Part shown: piece after piece, positions 33,501 to 40,621 of the stretch
How positions within the stretch are numbered: position 1 is the first letter of the stretch
How the letters are laid out: each line of letters starts with the position of its first letter
NCBI GenBank assembly: GCA_002373505.1
Contig: DFKE01000015.1
Location: 78,789-142,788 of the forward strand
DNA: 64,000 bases
Origin: Bacteroidales bacterium UBA3653
GTDB taxonomy: Bacteria > Bacteroidota > Bacteroidia > Bacteroidales > Paludibacteraceae
Direction of reading: 5' to 3'
The notes under the pieces: generated by a model
What the model was told of the DNA's origin: nothing
Database searches by the model: none
The model's input: the letters and a program-made list of their open reading frames with translations, nothing else
Program-made: the position numbers and the translations under genes

Positions 33501-35046
33501 TGGCGCGGGTGCTAACGGTAACCGCGCGCTGGCTATCGGCGTGACCGGAGGTATGGCGGTAGGTACGCTGGCGCTTGTCTTTGTGGTACCGGCGTTCTAT
33601 ATCATCTTCCAGAAACTGCATGAGCGTTTCCAGGGAGAAGAACAACAACCCCTCCCTGACCCTCCCCTCAAGGGAGGGAAATCATCCGCGGCAAATCAAA
33701 TTGCAGTGGTGATAGTTCTTTGTACATTCGTATTCTCTTCCTGCGGTATATTCAAGAAATACGAACCGGCGCAGAAAGCCGAGCCGGACAGCCTGATTAC
33801 GGCAGTGAGTGAGGAGAACTGGCAGAACTATATCACCGACCCGGTGCTGCAAGGACATATCCGCAAGGCGCTGGAGAATAACGTCGATTACCGTTCGCGC
33901 CAGTTGGCTGTGCAGGAAGCGGATGCACGTCTCAGAGCCGCTAAGTTAGGCTTCCTGCCGACCTTGGCAATCTCTCCGGCTAACGTAGGTGTAATGGGTA
34001 CTTATACGCCCGGTGCCGGTATGTCCGGCGCGACCTTGACCTACCAAGTACCGCTCTCCCTGAACTGGGGCGGAGAAGGATTCGGTACTCTGACCAACCG
34101 CAAGCGCCAGGCGCAGGTGCTCCGTGAGCAAGCGGAGGACAACCGTGCTGCCGCGCATGCAAACCTGATAGCCACGATGGCTCGAATCTATACCCAGCTG
34201 CAGTTGCTCGATTATCAGGCTGTTATCATAGACAGCACCGAGGTTATCTGGCAGCAAGTGCTGGAGATACAACGTGTGTTGGTGAAAAACGGGCAGGCTT
34301 ATTCGCCTTCTATCGGTCAGATGGAGTCCTCGCTGATCAATGTGCAGATCCAGCGCAAGCAACTCCTGGAACAGATCAATTCGTTGGAGTTGTCTATGTG
34401 CCTGCTGATGAACGAAGAACCCGGCACGGTAGCCCGTTCGCCGTGGAAGAGCTATGAGTTTGAAGTATTCACGCTCGAATCCGTGCCGGCGGCGCAACTG
34501 AGCAACCGTGCGGACGTCCGTGCTGCGGAACGCAATGTAGCGGCTGCATTCTACCAGACCAATATGGCGAAAGCGGCATTCTGTCCCGCGCTGTCTCTAT
34601 CCGGTCTCATCGGATGGACCAATAACGGCGGTATAGTGGCTAATCCCGGTCAGTTGCTGATGAATGCGGTGCTGGGTCTGGCGCAGCCTATCTTTGCCGG
34701 CGGCAGGCTGCAGGCAAACCTGAAGATAGCCAAGTTGGAGCAACAAGAGGCTGCCAACCGCTATGTGGAGACGATGCTACGCGCCGGAAACGAGGTGAAT
34801 GACGCGCTCTTCCGTTGCCGCAATGCCCAAGAGCAGGACACGCTCTATCAGCGCCTTCTCACCATACAAAGCGAGTCGTATGACGGTACGCGCGAACTGA
34901 TGAAGAAAGGCAAAGCCTCCTATCTGGAGGTGCTGACGGCGCAGGAGAACTACCTCAAGGCGCAACTCGCCGATGTGACCAACAGGTACAACGGCTTGAT
35001 CAGTCTTATTGACCTGTACGTAGCCCTCGGCGGAGGTACGAAATAA
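30529..35046 (+). CDS. RND multidrug pump fused to its outer-membrane channel
   Basis: One 1505-residue frame. Residues 1-1040 are a complete HAE1/AcrB-type permease: twelve membrane helices in two halves, with proton-relay Asp404/Asp405 (GTVVDDAIVVVEA) and Lys939 (GLLAKTAILITEF). Residues about 1040-1055 (PLPDPPLKGG) are encoded by palindromic element A. Then comes an internal lipoprotein signal, IAVVIVLCTFVFSSC, with lipobox Cys1072, and a full TolC/OprM-type channel (about 1075-1505; two outer-membrane-factor repeats, NRADVRAAERNVAAA). No ATG, GTG or TTG start with a basic signal n-region is visible at the join, though GTG codons exist at 33704 and 33707. The polyprotein could be cut by signal peptidase II, or the channel may be re-initiated. 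A sequencing error at the join would also explain it. Confidence 0.85.
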   Translation: MKGNIFVDRKVMAVCISLLIALVGFICLKTLPIEQYPDIAPPTVMISTSYSGADANTVMKSVVMPIEEAVNGVENMAYMTSEATATGEVNINVFFKQGTDPDMAAVNVQNRVSAALGLLPQEVTRVGVKVEKRQNNILQISALVSRDGKFNNDFIANYIDINVKPRLLRVTGVGAVQNLGNTYSLRIWMKPDVMARYGLAPEDIFTAIGNQNMVAATGSLGEQSGNTYQYNLEYKGRLQSIEEFKDIVLRTTGGNVLHLRDVAEVELGALSYSFSSRIDGQPGVAFIINQAPGANATQVNAAINDIYKDLQKTMPAGMEFTILQTSDDFLYAAIHNVVETLIIAILLVILVVYFFLQDFKATLIPSISIIVSLLGTFAVVKIAGFSLNILTLFALVLAIGTVVDDAIVVVEAVMAKMEHGYTSAYKATKDAMSEVTVAVISCTLVFMAVFIPVTFMPGTSGTFFTQFGITIASSVGLSCISALTLCPALTAVLFRPKKEAPNGKKSFNQWVKEAYEAGYNAVLNKYKTGVAKFLKKPGRAWIWLIAAVVAMVLAMRALPAGLVPQEDQGVFVVDVTAPAGSPLVETDKIMAQVEEHVLRLEEVESYAKISGFGIVSGTGVSYGTLVVRLKPWDDRKGLEHYIDMVMAKLYLSCEDIKDAQIFPTQMPQIPGYGNNNGIDLQMEDLQGGDMSKFNEVVNSFLAELLKHKEVQIAQSLYSESFPKYKVDVNATQCDRAGITPDVVLNTLGAFCGSAYISNFNQYGKVYRVMAGAAPEYRLDPNSLNNIFVRIGDEMAPISQFVTLTPTVGSASQKRFNLYQSIACYVQPNAGYSEGDVQRVIEEVAKDHLPAGYGYEYGGMSRELQANSKSNLTILIYLVCILLIYMILASLYESFFIPLAVLLSVPFGLMGSFAFSWLFGQQNNIYLQTGVIMLIGLLAKTAILITEFAVEKRKQGMPIVEAALGACEDRLRPILMTVVTMIAGMIPLIIEGGAGANGNRALAIGVTGGMAVGTLALVFVVPAFYIIFQKLHERFQGEEQQPLPDPPLKGGKSSAANQIAVVIVLCTFVFSSCGIFKKYEPAQKAEPDSLITAVSEENWQNYITDPVLQGHIRKALENNVDYRSRQLAVQEADARLRAAKLGFLPTLAISPANVGVMGTYTPGAGMSGATLTYQVPLSLNWGGEGFGTLTNRKRQAQVLREQAEDNRAAAHANLIATMARIYTQLQLLDYQAVIIDSTEVIWQQVLEIQRVLVKNGQAYSPSIGQMESSLINVQIQRKQLLEQINSLELSMCLLMNEEPGTVARSPWKSYEFEVFTLESVPAAQLSNRADVRAAERNVAAAFYQTNMAKAAFCPALSLSGLIGWTNNGGIVANPGQLLMNAVLGLAQPIFAGGRLQANLKIAKLEQQEAANRYVETMLRAGNEVNDALFRCRNAQEQDTLYQRLLTIQSESYDGTRELMKKGKASYLEVLTAQENYLKAQLADVTNRYNGLISLIDLYVALGGGTK
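33647..33682. repeat. Palindromic element A at the pump-channel join
   Basis: AACCCCTCCCTGACCCTCCC continued by CTCAAGGGAGGG. It is read in frame as QPLPDPPLKGG and replaces the pump's stop codon. Confidence 0.85.
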
Positions 35047-35068
35047 GAGGGGTATGAATAAAAGAAAA

Positions 35069-35099
35069 AGGCCTAACGGAGCGTTAGGTCTTTTATTTT
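35069..35099. terminator. Terminator of the efflux operon
   Basis: 10-bp stem AGGCCTAACG-GAG-CGTTAGGTCT followed by TTTATTTT on the + strand. The minus-strand side also has a short U-run (TTTTTCTTTT). Confidence 0.85.
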
Positions 35100-35171
35100 G
35101 ATATCCGTGGCTGCCGCTATCTGACGGGCAATAGCAAGGCTGTTGCCTGTTCCTGAGAAATATACAATCAT
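35073..35171 (-). pseudogene. N-terminal stub of a flavodoxin-like gene
   Basis: ATG 35171 opens 32 codons beginning MIVYFSGTGNSLAIARQIA, the FMN-phosphate loop of flavodoxin/EFR1-type ferrodoxins (YFSGTGNS). The frame then ends inside the terminator stem (DLTLR, stop). A full protein would need 140 or more further residues. It follows the AsmA-like gene by 9 nt. Probably a deletion remnant, although a 32-aa product could still be made. Confidence 0.55.
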
Positions 35172-35180
35172 ATTCCGATA

Positions 35181-36806
35181 TTAAATCTGTTTGTGGACGT
35201 ATAATCCGGGCAGCATCGTCTTCTTGATTCCGTCGATGCACGGACTGAACAGATACAGAGGATATGGACTCCATTCGTCGCGTGTCCATTCCACGCTGTA
35301 TCGGCGGGGATGGATATCCACGGCGGTAGGATTGCTCTTGGGAATAAGCGAGTTAGCCACCGAAGTGAAGAAATCCGCATAGTTCGTAACGACCTTATAG
35401 GGGATGTTATCTTCCTTGTGAACCCGTACGTCAAGACCATGGTAGAGGAAACCGAACGTGCCGTGCGCCGCGCTTTGGTCTCCCTTGTAGGAAGCGTCGA
35501 TCTGATCTACATGGCAGGTGAATGTGACACCTACCAGCGGGCGGATGAAGGGGTTGAGATCGCCTAACTCCAGGTCTTTTCCCGACAGCGTGAGATCGAA
35601 GGACGAGGCTTTGTCCATGTGTATGTCATAGTGTGCATTCACCATGCCTTTGCTGCTGAACGGCGCTTTCACCCGGTTATGCCATACAGCACCGGGGCGG
35701 TTGGTGACATTCGTGAGCCATGCGCGGATGTTGTTGCAACGCATCTTGCCGCAGTTGACATCGGTGGTGAACAAGTCCACATCTATCTTCCGGGCAAGCG
35801 CTTCTATATAGTTGATCTGGAAGATCAGAGGCAACTGGCGTAAGAACTGCTGCGGAGTACCGAACGGTTTCTTGGGTTTCAGCCTCTCGTCCCGCATAAC
35901 ATGCATCCGTTTGACGTCCACCCGAACCGAGTCCAGCGTGCAATCTTGTGCCAATACCTTGCGAATAGGGTTGAGCGGCGATGTGGAGAGACTATTCAGT
36001 TCCAAGTCGATCCATGTGACAGGCTCCTGCGCCAGGTCCGCCATCTGTTTATGCGTGACGGTGTTCCGGATGCGGGTGTAGCCGAGTGCGAGAGGACCTT
36101 GGTCCTCCGTGGCAAGCGAATGCGCCTCTATCGCCATCAAGCCGTCCGGCAGGTTTATTTGTGCCGTCGCCAGCGTGAGCTGATAGACGGAGTCATTATA
36201 GGTGAAGACGGAATCCGTGAAATCATATGCTATATCATGGCATTCCGCCGACAGACTGTCCGTCGCCAGACGCAGCGGCGAATGAGTGCTGCGCATACGG
36301 GCGCACAGGTCATCCATCTCTATATGCCTGATCTCCAGATGTTTGAGCCATGACTGCGCTTTATCCAGCGTGCTGTCTTTCGGAAAAGTAGGGAGTATCG
36401 ATTCCGGATGGTCTTCATCCAGAAAGACCAGTACCTGAGGGTCGTCAACCGTTACCTTGAAAATCGAGAGCCGGTGCCTCCGGAATAACTCTACATAATT
36501 GATATTCCATATAGAGAGGGTAGGAATATGCATCGCCAGGCCCGGTGCGCGGTCGTTGGTCTCTTCGTCCTCCAGCGTGAGGCTGTTGGTGGAGAAAGTG
36601 ATATCCTTCACGATAGCGGAACCGCTGAGGAGGTTCAGGTATATTCCTCCTACCATGGCATCTGCGTTCGGCAGACGGTCGAAAGTTTTGCTTACTTCTC
36701 GCTTCACCAGCCGGGAGGCGATGATATCAGCGCTCAAAAAAAGAGCGAAAACCAACACAACAAGGGAGCCGAAAACCCACAATGTGATTTTAACCGATCT
36801 TTTCAC
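35181..36806 (-). CDS. AsmA/DUF748-like membrane-anchored protein
   Basis: 541 residues. One N-terminal membrane helix (about 7-29, ITLWVFGSLVVLVFALFLSA) is followed by a long periplasmic region made of repeated beta-strand segments that begin with phrases like LSGSAIVKDITFST (about 60) and end with the FSSKGMVNAHYDIH, then DLTLSGKDLEL core near 390-415. This fits the AsmA/TamB-like or DUF748 superfamily, envelope proteins that bridge membranes or handle phospholipids. The substrate is not deducible. Own promoter upstream; a flavodoxin stub lies directly downstream. Confidence 0.75.
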   Translation of the reverse strand: MKRSVKITLWVFGSLVVLVFALFLSADIIASRLVKREVSKTFDRLPNADAMVGGIYLNLLSGSAIVKDITFSTNSLTLEDEETNDRAPGLAMHIPTLSIWNINYVELFRRHRLSIFKVTVDDPQVLVFLDEDHPESILPTFPKDSTLDKAQSWLKHLEIRHIEMDDLCARMRSTHSPLRLATDSLSAECHDIAYDFTDSVFTYNDSVYQLTLATAQINLPDGLMAIEAHSLATEDQGPLALGYTRIRNTVTHKQMADLAQEPVTWIDLELNSLSTSPLNPIRKVLAQDCTLDSVRVDVKRMHVMRDERLKPKKPFGTPQQFLRQLPLIFQINYIEALARKIDVDLFTTDVNCGKMRCNNIRAWLTNVTNRPGAVWHNRVKAPFSSKGMVNAHYDIHMDKASSFDLTLSGKDLELGDLNPFIRPLVGVTFTCHVDQIDASYKGDQSAAHGTFGFLYHGLDVRVHKEDNIPYKVVTNYADFFTSVANSLIPKSNPTAVDIHPRRYSVEWTRDEWSPYPLYLFSPCIDGIKKTMLPGLYVHKQI

Positions 36807-36833
36807 GATGCATCGTTAATTAAAAATCGGATA

Positions 36834-36864
36834 CAAAATTACAACAAAAATTGCACATATGCAA
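36834..36864 (-). promoter_or_regulatory. Extended promoter of the AsmA-like gene
   Basis: TTGCATATGTGCAA (-33 region) and TAATTTTG (-7, 36834-36841) on the minus strand. Confidence 0.75.
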
Positions 36865-36910
36865 GAAAAATAGCATTTTTTTTGCCGGCTGGCAAAAATA
36901 TTCGGACGAT

Positions 36911-37795
36911 TTATTCCAGACTATTGAGAGCAATGAGATGGTTGACAATCGCGTAGATCGTCAGTCCGGCTGTGGAATGAATATTGAGTTTGCGGGTGAT
37001 ATGTTTGCGGTGCGTGACCACGGTATGCATAGATATGCATAGCACATCGGCAATCTCTTTGTTGCTCAATCCGCGCACCACCTGAATAAGCACGTCCCGT
37101 TCGCGGTCGCTCAGCTCCTCTGTCTCTTGTTTGACAGTATCGGTTTTCGCTTTGCGGATAGGGTGGTGGGTAAGAGCCGGACGCAGGATATCGTCCTCTA
37201 TCGCGCAGTGGTCCGCAAAATCCTGCTCCGTATGCCATAGGTCGGACATGACGCTTATCAGCGGATAGGTTATTGTTCCCCATGTGCCGGAAGAAGGAGT
37301 GGAGGAAGAGGGGAAATATTTGATAATCAGGTTTTTAATCTCCGTCAACTTGGATGTGATACGTTCGTCGTCATGCTCATGTTCCTCAAACAGACCTTCG
37401 TTCTCATGCTCGATATGGGTGCGTATCTCTTCTACAAACTCGTCATAGCACCGCAGAATCAGGCTCGGTATCTTGGTTGTCGGATCAACGGGAATGATCG
37501 CCTCAATGAGCGAGCGGCGCAGCCGTGGCAAACGGAAATCGAGAAAATAGGTATGCGCGTTATGCAGGTATCGCTGCAACGTAGGAATATCAATATCCGC
37601 CGGAAGAGCGCGTTGCTTGAATACCTTATAATTGACTACCGCCAGGAATGTAGGAGTATGTACGTCATGTGTCTCGCAGGCCTCCTGAATGGTCTGTTCG
37701 CCCACACCCATCTCCAACCCGAAACGGCTGATTATTTGTATCGCATCTTCCTCTTGCGACATCAAATCACTAATCTTATCTGAAGCTTTGTACAT
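36911..37795 (-). CDS. ScdA/hemerythrin-like regulator with LuxR HTH
   Basis: 294 residues. Residues 1-60 resemble the ScdA_N/DUF542 domain of iron-sulfur repair (RIC) proteins (IISRFGLEMGVGEQTIQEAC). Residues about 80-215 look like a hemerythrin-type di-iron bundle, with His/Glu in HNAHTYFLDFRLPRL, HIEHENEGL and DHCAIEDDIL. Residues 225-290 are a LuxR HTH (LSDRERDVLIQVVRGLSNKEI, then MHTVVTHRKHITRKL). RIC-type di-iron proteins respond to NO and oxidative stress, so this is probably a di-iron NO, O2 or iron sensor that binds DNA (inference). It is divergent from the porin-imelysin-dihaem operon, with a dyad TCACTA/TAGTGA between them. Confidence 0.78.
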   Translation of the reverse strand: MYKASDKISDLMSQEEDAIQIISRFGLEMGVGEQTIQEACETHDVHTPTFLAVVNYKVFKQRALPADIDIPTLQRYLHNAHTYFLDFRLPRLRRSLIEAIIPVDPTTKIPSLILRCYDEFVEEIRTHIEHENEGLFEEHEHDDERITSKLTEIKNLIIKYFPSSSTPSSGTWGTITYPLISVMSDLWHTEQDFADHCAIEDDILRPALTHHPIRKAKTDTVKQETEELSDRERDVLIQVVRGLSNKEIADVLCISMHTVVTHRKHITRKLNIHSTAGLTIYAIVNHLIALNSLE

Positions 37796-37819
37796 GACAT
37801 TTTTTGATTAAAAACGCTG

Positions 37820-37850
37820 CAAAATTACAAAAAAAATGTGATATGAGCAA
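37820..37850 (-). promoter_or_regulatory. Promoter of the hemerythrin-LuxR regulator
   Basis: TTGCTCATATCACA (-33 region) and TAATTTTG (-7, 37820-37827) on the minus strand. Confidence 0.7.
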
Positions 37851-37876
37851 TAGCGGGAGCCATTTTTTTAGATAAT

Positions 37877-37892
37877 TCACTATTTTTAGTGA
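37877..37892. promoter_or_regulatory. Dyad operator candidate between divergent genes
   Basis: TCACTA-TTTT-TAGTGA is a perfect 6+6 dyad directly before the -33 region of the porin operon. It is a candidate site for the divergent LuxR-type regulator or an Fnr-type protein. Confidence 0.45.
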
Positions 37893-37923
37893 TTGTGTGT
37901 TTCCCGAAAAATAAGTAATTTTG
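37893..37923 (+). promoter_or_regulatory. Promoter of the porin-imelysin-cytochrome operon
   Basis: TTGTG (-33 region) and TAATTTTG (-7, 37916-37923). The -33 sequence is poor, which fits activator control. Confidence 0.65.
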
Positions 37924-37956
37924 CATCGTGAAAAAAAATAAGGTTCATATAACATT

Positions 37957-39414
37957 ATGTATAAGCAAACAATTCTATTTATTGCATTGATTTTATGTGC
38001 GTTGTGTGTCCGCGCTGACGACTCCATTAAGGTGAGCGCAGCCGACCTGCAATCGCTTATTCAGCGTGTAGAACGGTTGGAACAGCAATCGGTAGCGCAA
38101 AATACGGACACTTCAAAATCCCAACAAATGGTTACTGATGAGGCAGAGCCTCAAAAAAAACGTACGCATGGCCGCTTCACTATAGGAGGATACGGAGAGG
38201 TGACGGCAAAGCATTGTTTCTATTCCAATAACTACCTTCGTTACGGCCAGAACCCGCAACGCTTTGCCGGAGACCATTACGGCGAGTTCGACTTGCCGCA
38301 CGTGGTCATTTATATGGGATATGACTTCGGTAAAGGATGGTCTGTCGGCACGGAGATTGAGTTCGAACACGGCGGAACGGAGAGTGCCATTGAGATTGAG
38401 GAAGAAGAAGGCGGAGAATATGAATCCGAGATTGAACGGGGAGGAGAGGTTGCTTTGGAGCAGTTCTGGCTTCAGAAAGCCTTCAACCGGTATGCTATTA
38501 TCCGCGCCGGCATGCAGGTTATTCCGGTCGGGGGACTGAATGCCCACCATGAATCGACCGAGTATTTCGGCGTCTATCGTAACGAAGGAGATTTCACCAT
38601 CATTCCTTCCACATGGCATGAAGTGGCGCTTACTTTCATGGGCTCCACGAAAAACGGATGGCACTATCAGGCGATGTTCCTGCCGGGACTGGATAGCGAC
38701 CGGTTCAACAGAAAGAACTGGATCAAACCCGGTGCAGGAAGTCCGTATGAATTCAAATTAGCGAACGTGTTTGCCGGAGCTGCCCGCGTTGATTACACCG
38801 GCGTTAAGGGGTTAAGGTTGAGTTTGAGCGGTTACTGCGGCAACTCGTTTCGCAACACCCTCTCCAAATCGAATGTCGAGTTGGACGCAAGTGCTTACAA
38901 GAATGTCAAAGGTACGGTCACTATCGGGGCGTTCGATTTTGCCTACAATGATTTTGGAGCAATCGTGAGGGGCAGTTTCACGTACGGACATCTCTCCGAC
39001 GCTGCGGCTATCACGCAATACAATATCGCCATGCGCAAAGGAAGTGTCTCCAGTCAGCAGTGGGTGGCTTCGGACGCACTCGCAGCAGGTATCGAAGCCG
39101 GATATGACTTCTTCTCGCTGAATGCCAAACTGAAAGAAAAGAAGCAGAAATTCTATCTCTTCGCCCGTTATGATTACTACGATTCGATGTTCCGTTACGA
39201 CGGCAAACCGACCGATATGTACCCTTGGTGCGGACGCCATCGCGCAGCCGTGGGAATCAACTATTTCCCGATTAAGCAAGTGGGAGTGAAGGCGGAGTTC
39301 TCATACGGAATACTGAAACAAGGAACGCGCACGGATGGCACGCGCGGGAAATTATATAATGACGAACCCCAGATAGCAGTAGGTATCGTCTATGCAGGAT
39401 TTTATCAATTATAA
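37957..39414 (+). CDS. Outer-membrane porin-like beta-barrel protein
   Basis: 485 residues. A signal peptide (1-20) precedes a short coiled coil (AADLQSLIQRVERLEQQ, about 28-44), then a beta-barrel from about 70 with alternating aromatic strands (GRFTIGGYGEVTAKHCF) to a C-terminal aromatic end (VGIVYAGFYQL), as in porins. The coiled coil before the barrel resembles that of phosphate-selective or other trimeric porins. An acidic loop (IEIEEEEGGEYESEIERGGE) at about 150 might bind cations. First gene of an operon with imelysin and dihaem proteins, so metal or iron uptake is plausible (inference). Confidence 0.8.
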   Translation: MYKQTILFIALILCALCVRADDSIKVSAADLQSLIQRVERLEQQSVAQNTDTSKSQQMVTDEAEPQKKRTHGRFTIGGYGEVTAKHCFYSNNYLRYGQNPQRFAGDHYGEFDLPHVVIYMGYDFGKGWSVGTEIEFEHGGTESAIEIEEEEGGEYESEIERGGEVALEQFWLQKAFNRYAIIRAGMQVIPVGGLNAHHESTEYFGVYRNEGDFTIIPSTWHEVALTFMGSTKNGWHYQAMFLPGLDSDRFNRKNWIKPGAGSPYEFKLANVFAGAARVDYTGVKGLRLSLSGYCGNSFRNTLSKSNVELDASAYKNVKGTVTIGAFDFAYNDFGAIVRGSFTYGHLSDAAAITQYNIAMRKGSVSSQQWVASDALAAGIEAGYDFFSLNAKLKEKKQKFYLFARYDYYDSMFRYDGKPTDMYPWCGRHRAAVGINYFPIKQVGVKAEFSYGILKQGTRTDGTRGKLYNDEPQIAVGIVYAGFYQL

Positions 39415-39426
39415 CAAATGATAATT

Positions 39427-40596
39427 ATGAAAAAGATTATGAAATTGGCACTATGTGCCGCATGTGTCATGGGAATGGCAGCATGCAACAATCAGACGAC
39501 CGAGGTTAAATCGGACAAAGAAGAGGCGCTGGAGCGTGCGATGGCGCCGTATGTAAACAACACGGTCATTGCTACCTACAGCGCAATGGCAGACGAAGGT
39601 TTGGTCTTGCTGGACAAGTGTCAGCAGATTCTCGTCAAAGTGGATGCAAACGAGGATTACAGCACGCTGCTGGCGGAAGCCGGCACGGCGTGGCGCGCGA
39701 TGCGCAAACATTGGGAGCAGAGCGAAGCGTTCCTTTTTGGACCGGCAGCGGCGCATAATATTGACCCGCATATCGATTCATGGCCGCTTGATTTCAACGC
39801 TATGAACGCGCTGCTCAACAACGCTGCGCAGATGAAGCAGATTGAGGAAGAAGGCGGTGCCTACGTAGGCGACAAACTCGGTTATGCGCTCAAGGGATTC
39901 CATGCTGCCGAGTACTTGCTCTTTGAATCGGAAGAACAAGGCGGTCGCGCTATTGGAACCGGCAAGACACACGCTGCTAACCTCACTCATGCGGAGGCGG
40001 TCTATCTGCTGGGTATCGTGGAGGACTTGGCGCAACAGGCTATCCTGCTTGAGGACTGCTGGTCGGGAGGCAATATCAGCAAGGCGAAAGAGGCGGTTAT
40101 CACTGATAGCGAAGGCGAGTCGATGAGCTATGGCGAGGACTATGGTTCCTATATGATCAATGCAGGCAAAGCCGGTTCTATCTATGTGACCTACCAGCGT
40201 GCAGCCGAAGAGATCATCGGTGGCTGTGCGGACATTGCCGGAGAGGTGGCTGATCTCAAGATAGGCAACCCTTATACCGCTGCTGATCCGGATTATCTGG
40301 AGAGCCCGTACAGCTGCACTTCTACTATCGACTTTGCGGACAATATCCGTTCTATCCAACATGCTTATTGCGGTGCGCAGACAGGAGACTACGCTATCTC
40401 CAATTATGTCTATCGCCAGGATGCAGAACTGGATACCAAAGTGCGCAATGCTATTGATGAAGCCATCGCAGCTATTGATGCTATCGAAGATTTCGAGCAT
40501 AACGCTACGGATGCCAAAGTTGGAGTAGCCCAGGATAAAGTGAAAGTTCTGGAGGGGCTTCTCAAAGACGAAGTACTGGCTCTCTTGGCTAAATAA
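39427..40596 (+). CDS. Imelysin-family lipoprotein
   Basis: 389 residues from ATG 39427. Lipoprotein signal (MGMAAC). The imelysin GxHxxE motif is visible as GFHAAEYLLF (about 157-166), along with WEQSEAFLFGPA (about 97) and SPYSCTSTIDFADNIRSIQ (about 293). Imelysin/EfeO-like proteins are periplasmic or surface helical-bundle proteins linked to iron acquisition. It is the second gene of the operon, 12 nt after the porin and 25 nt before the dihaem protein; these three commonly travel together in Bacteroidota. Confidence 0.9.
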   Translation: MKKIMKLALCAACVMGMAACNNQTTEVKSDKEEALERAMAPYVNNTVIATYSAMADEGLVLLDKCQQILVKVDANEDYSTLLAEAGTAWRAMRKHWEQSEAFLFGPAAAHNIDPHIDSWPLDFNAMNALLNNAAQMKQIEEEGGAYVGDKLGYALKGFHAAEYLLFESEEQGGRAIGTGKTHAANLTHAEAVYLLGIVEDLAQQAILLEDCWSGGNISKAKEAVITDSEGESMSYGEDYGSYMINAGKAGSIYVTYQRAAEEIIGGCADIAGEVADLKIGNPYTAADPDYLESPYSCTSTIDFADNIRSIQHAYCGAQTGDYAISNYVYRQDAELDTKVRNAIDEAIAAIDAIEDFEHNATDAKVGVAQDKVKVLEGLLKDEVLALLAK

Positions 40597-40621
40597 AAAG
40601 AATCATTAAAAAACAACTATC

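Noticed and set aside
33704..33712. GTG codons as a clear separate start for the channel gene
   Set aside because: Starting there would leave a signal peptide without the basic n-region and no evident ribosome site, so I report one continuous frame and list re-initiation only as an alternative.
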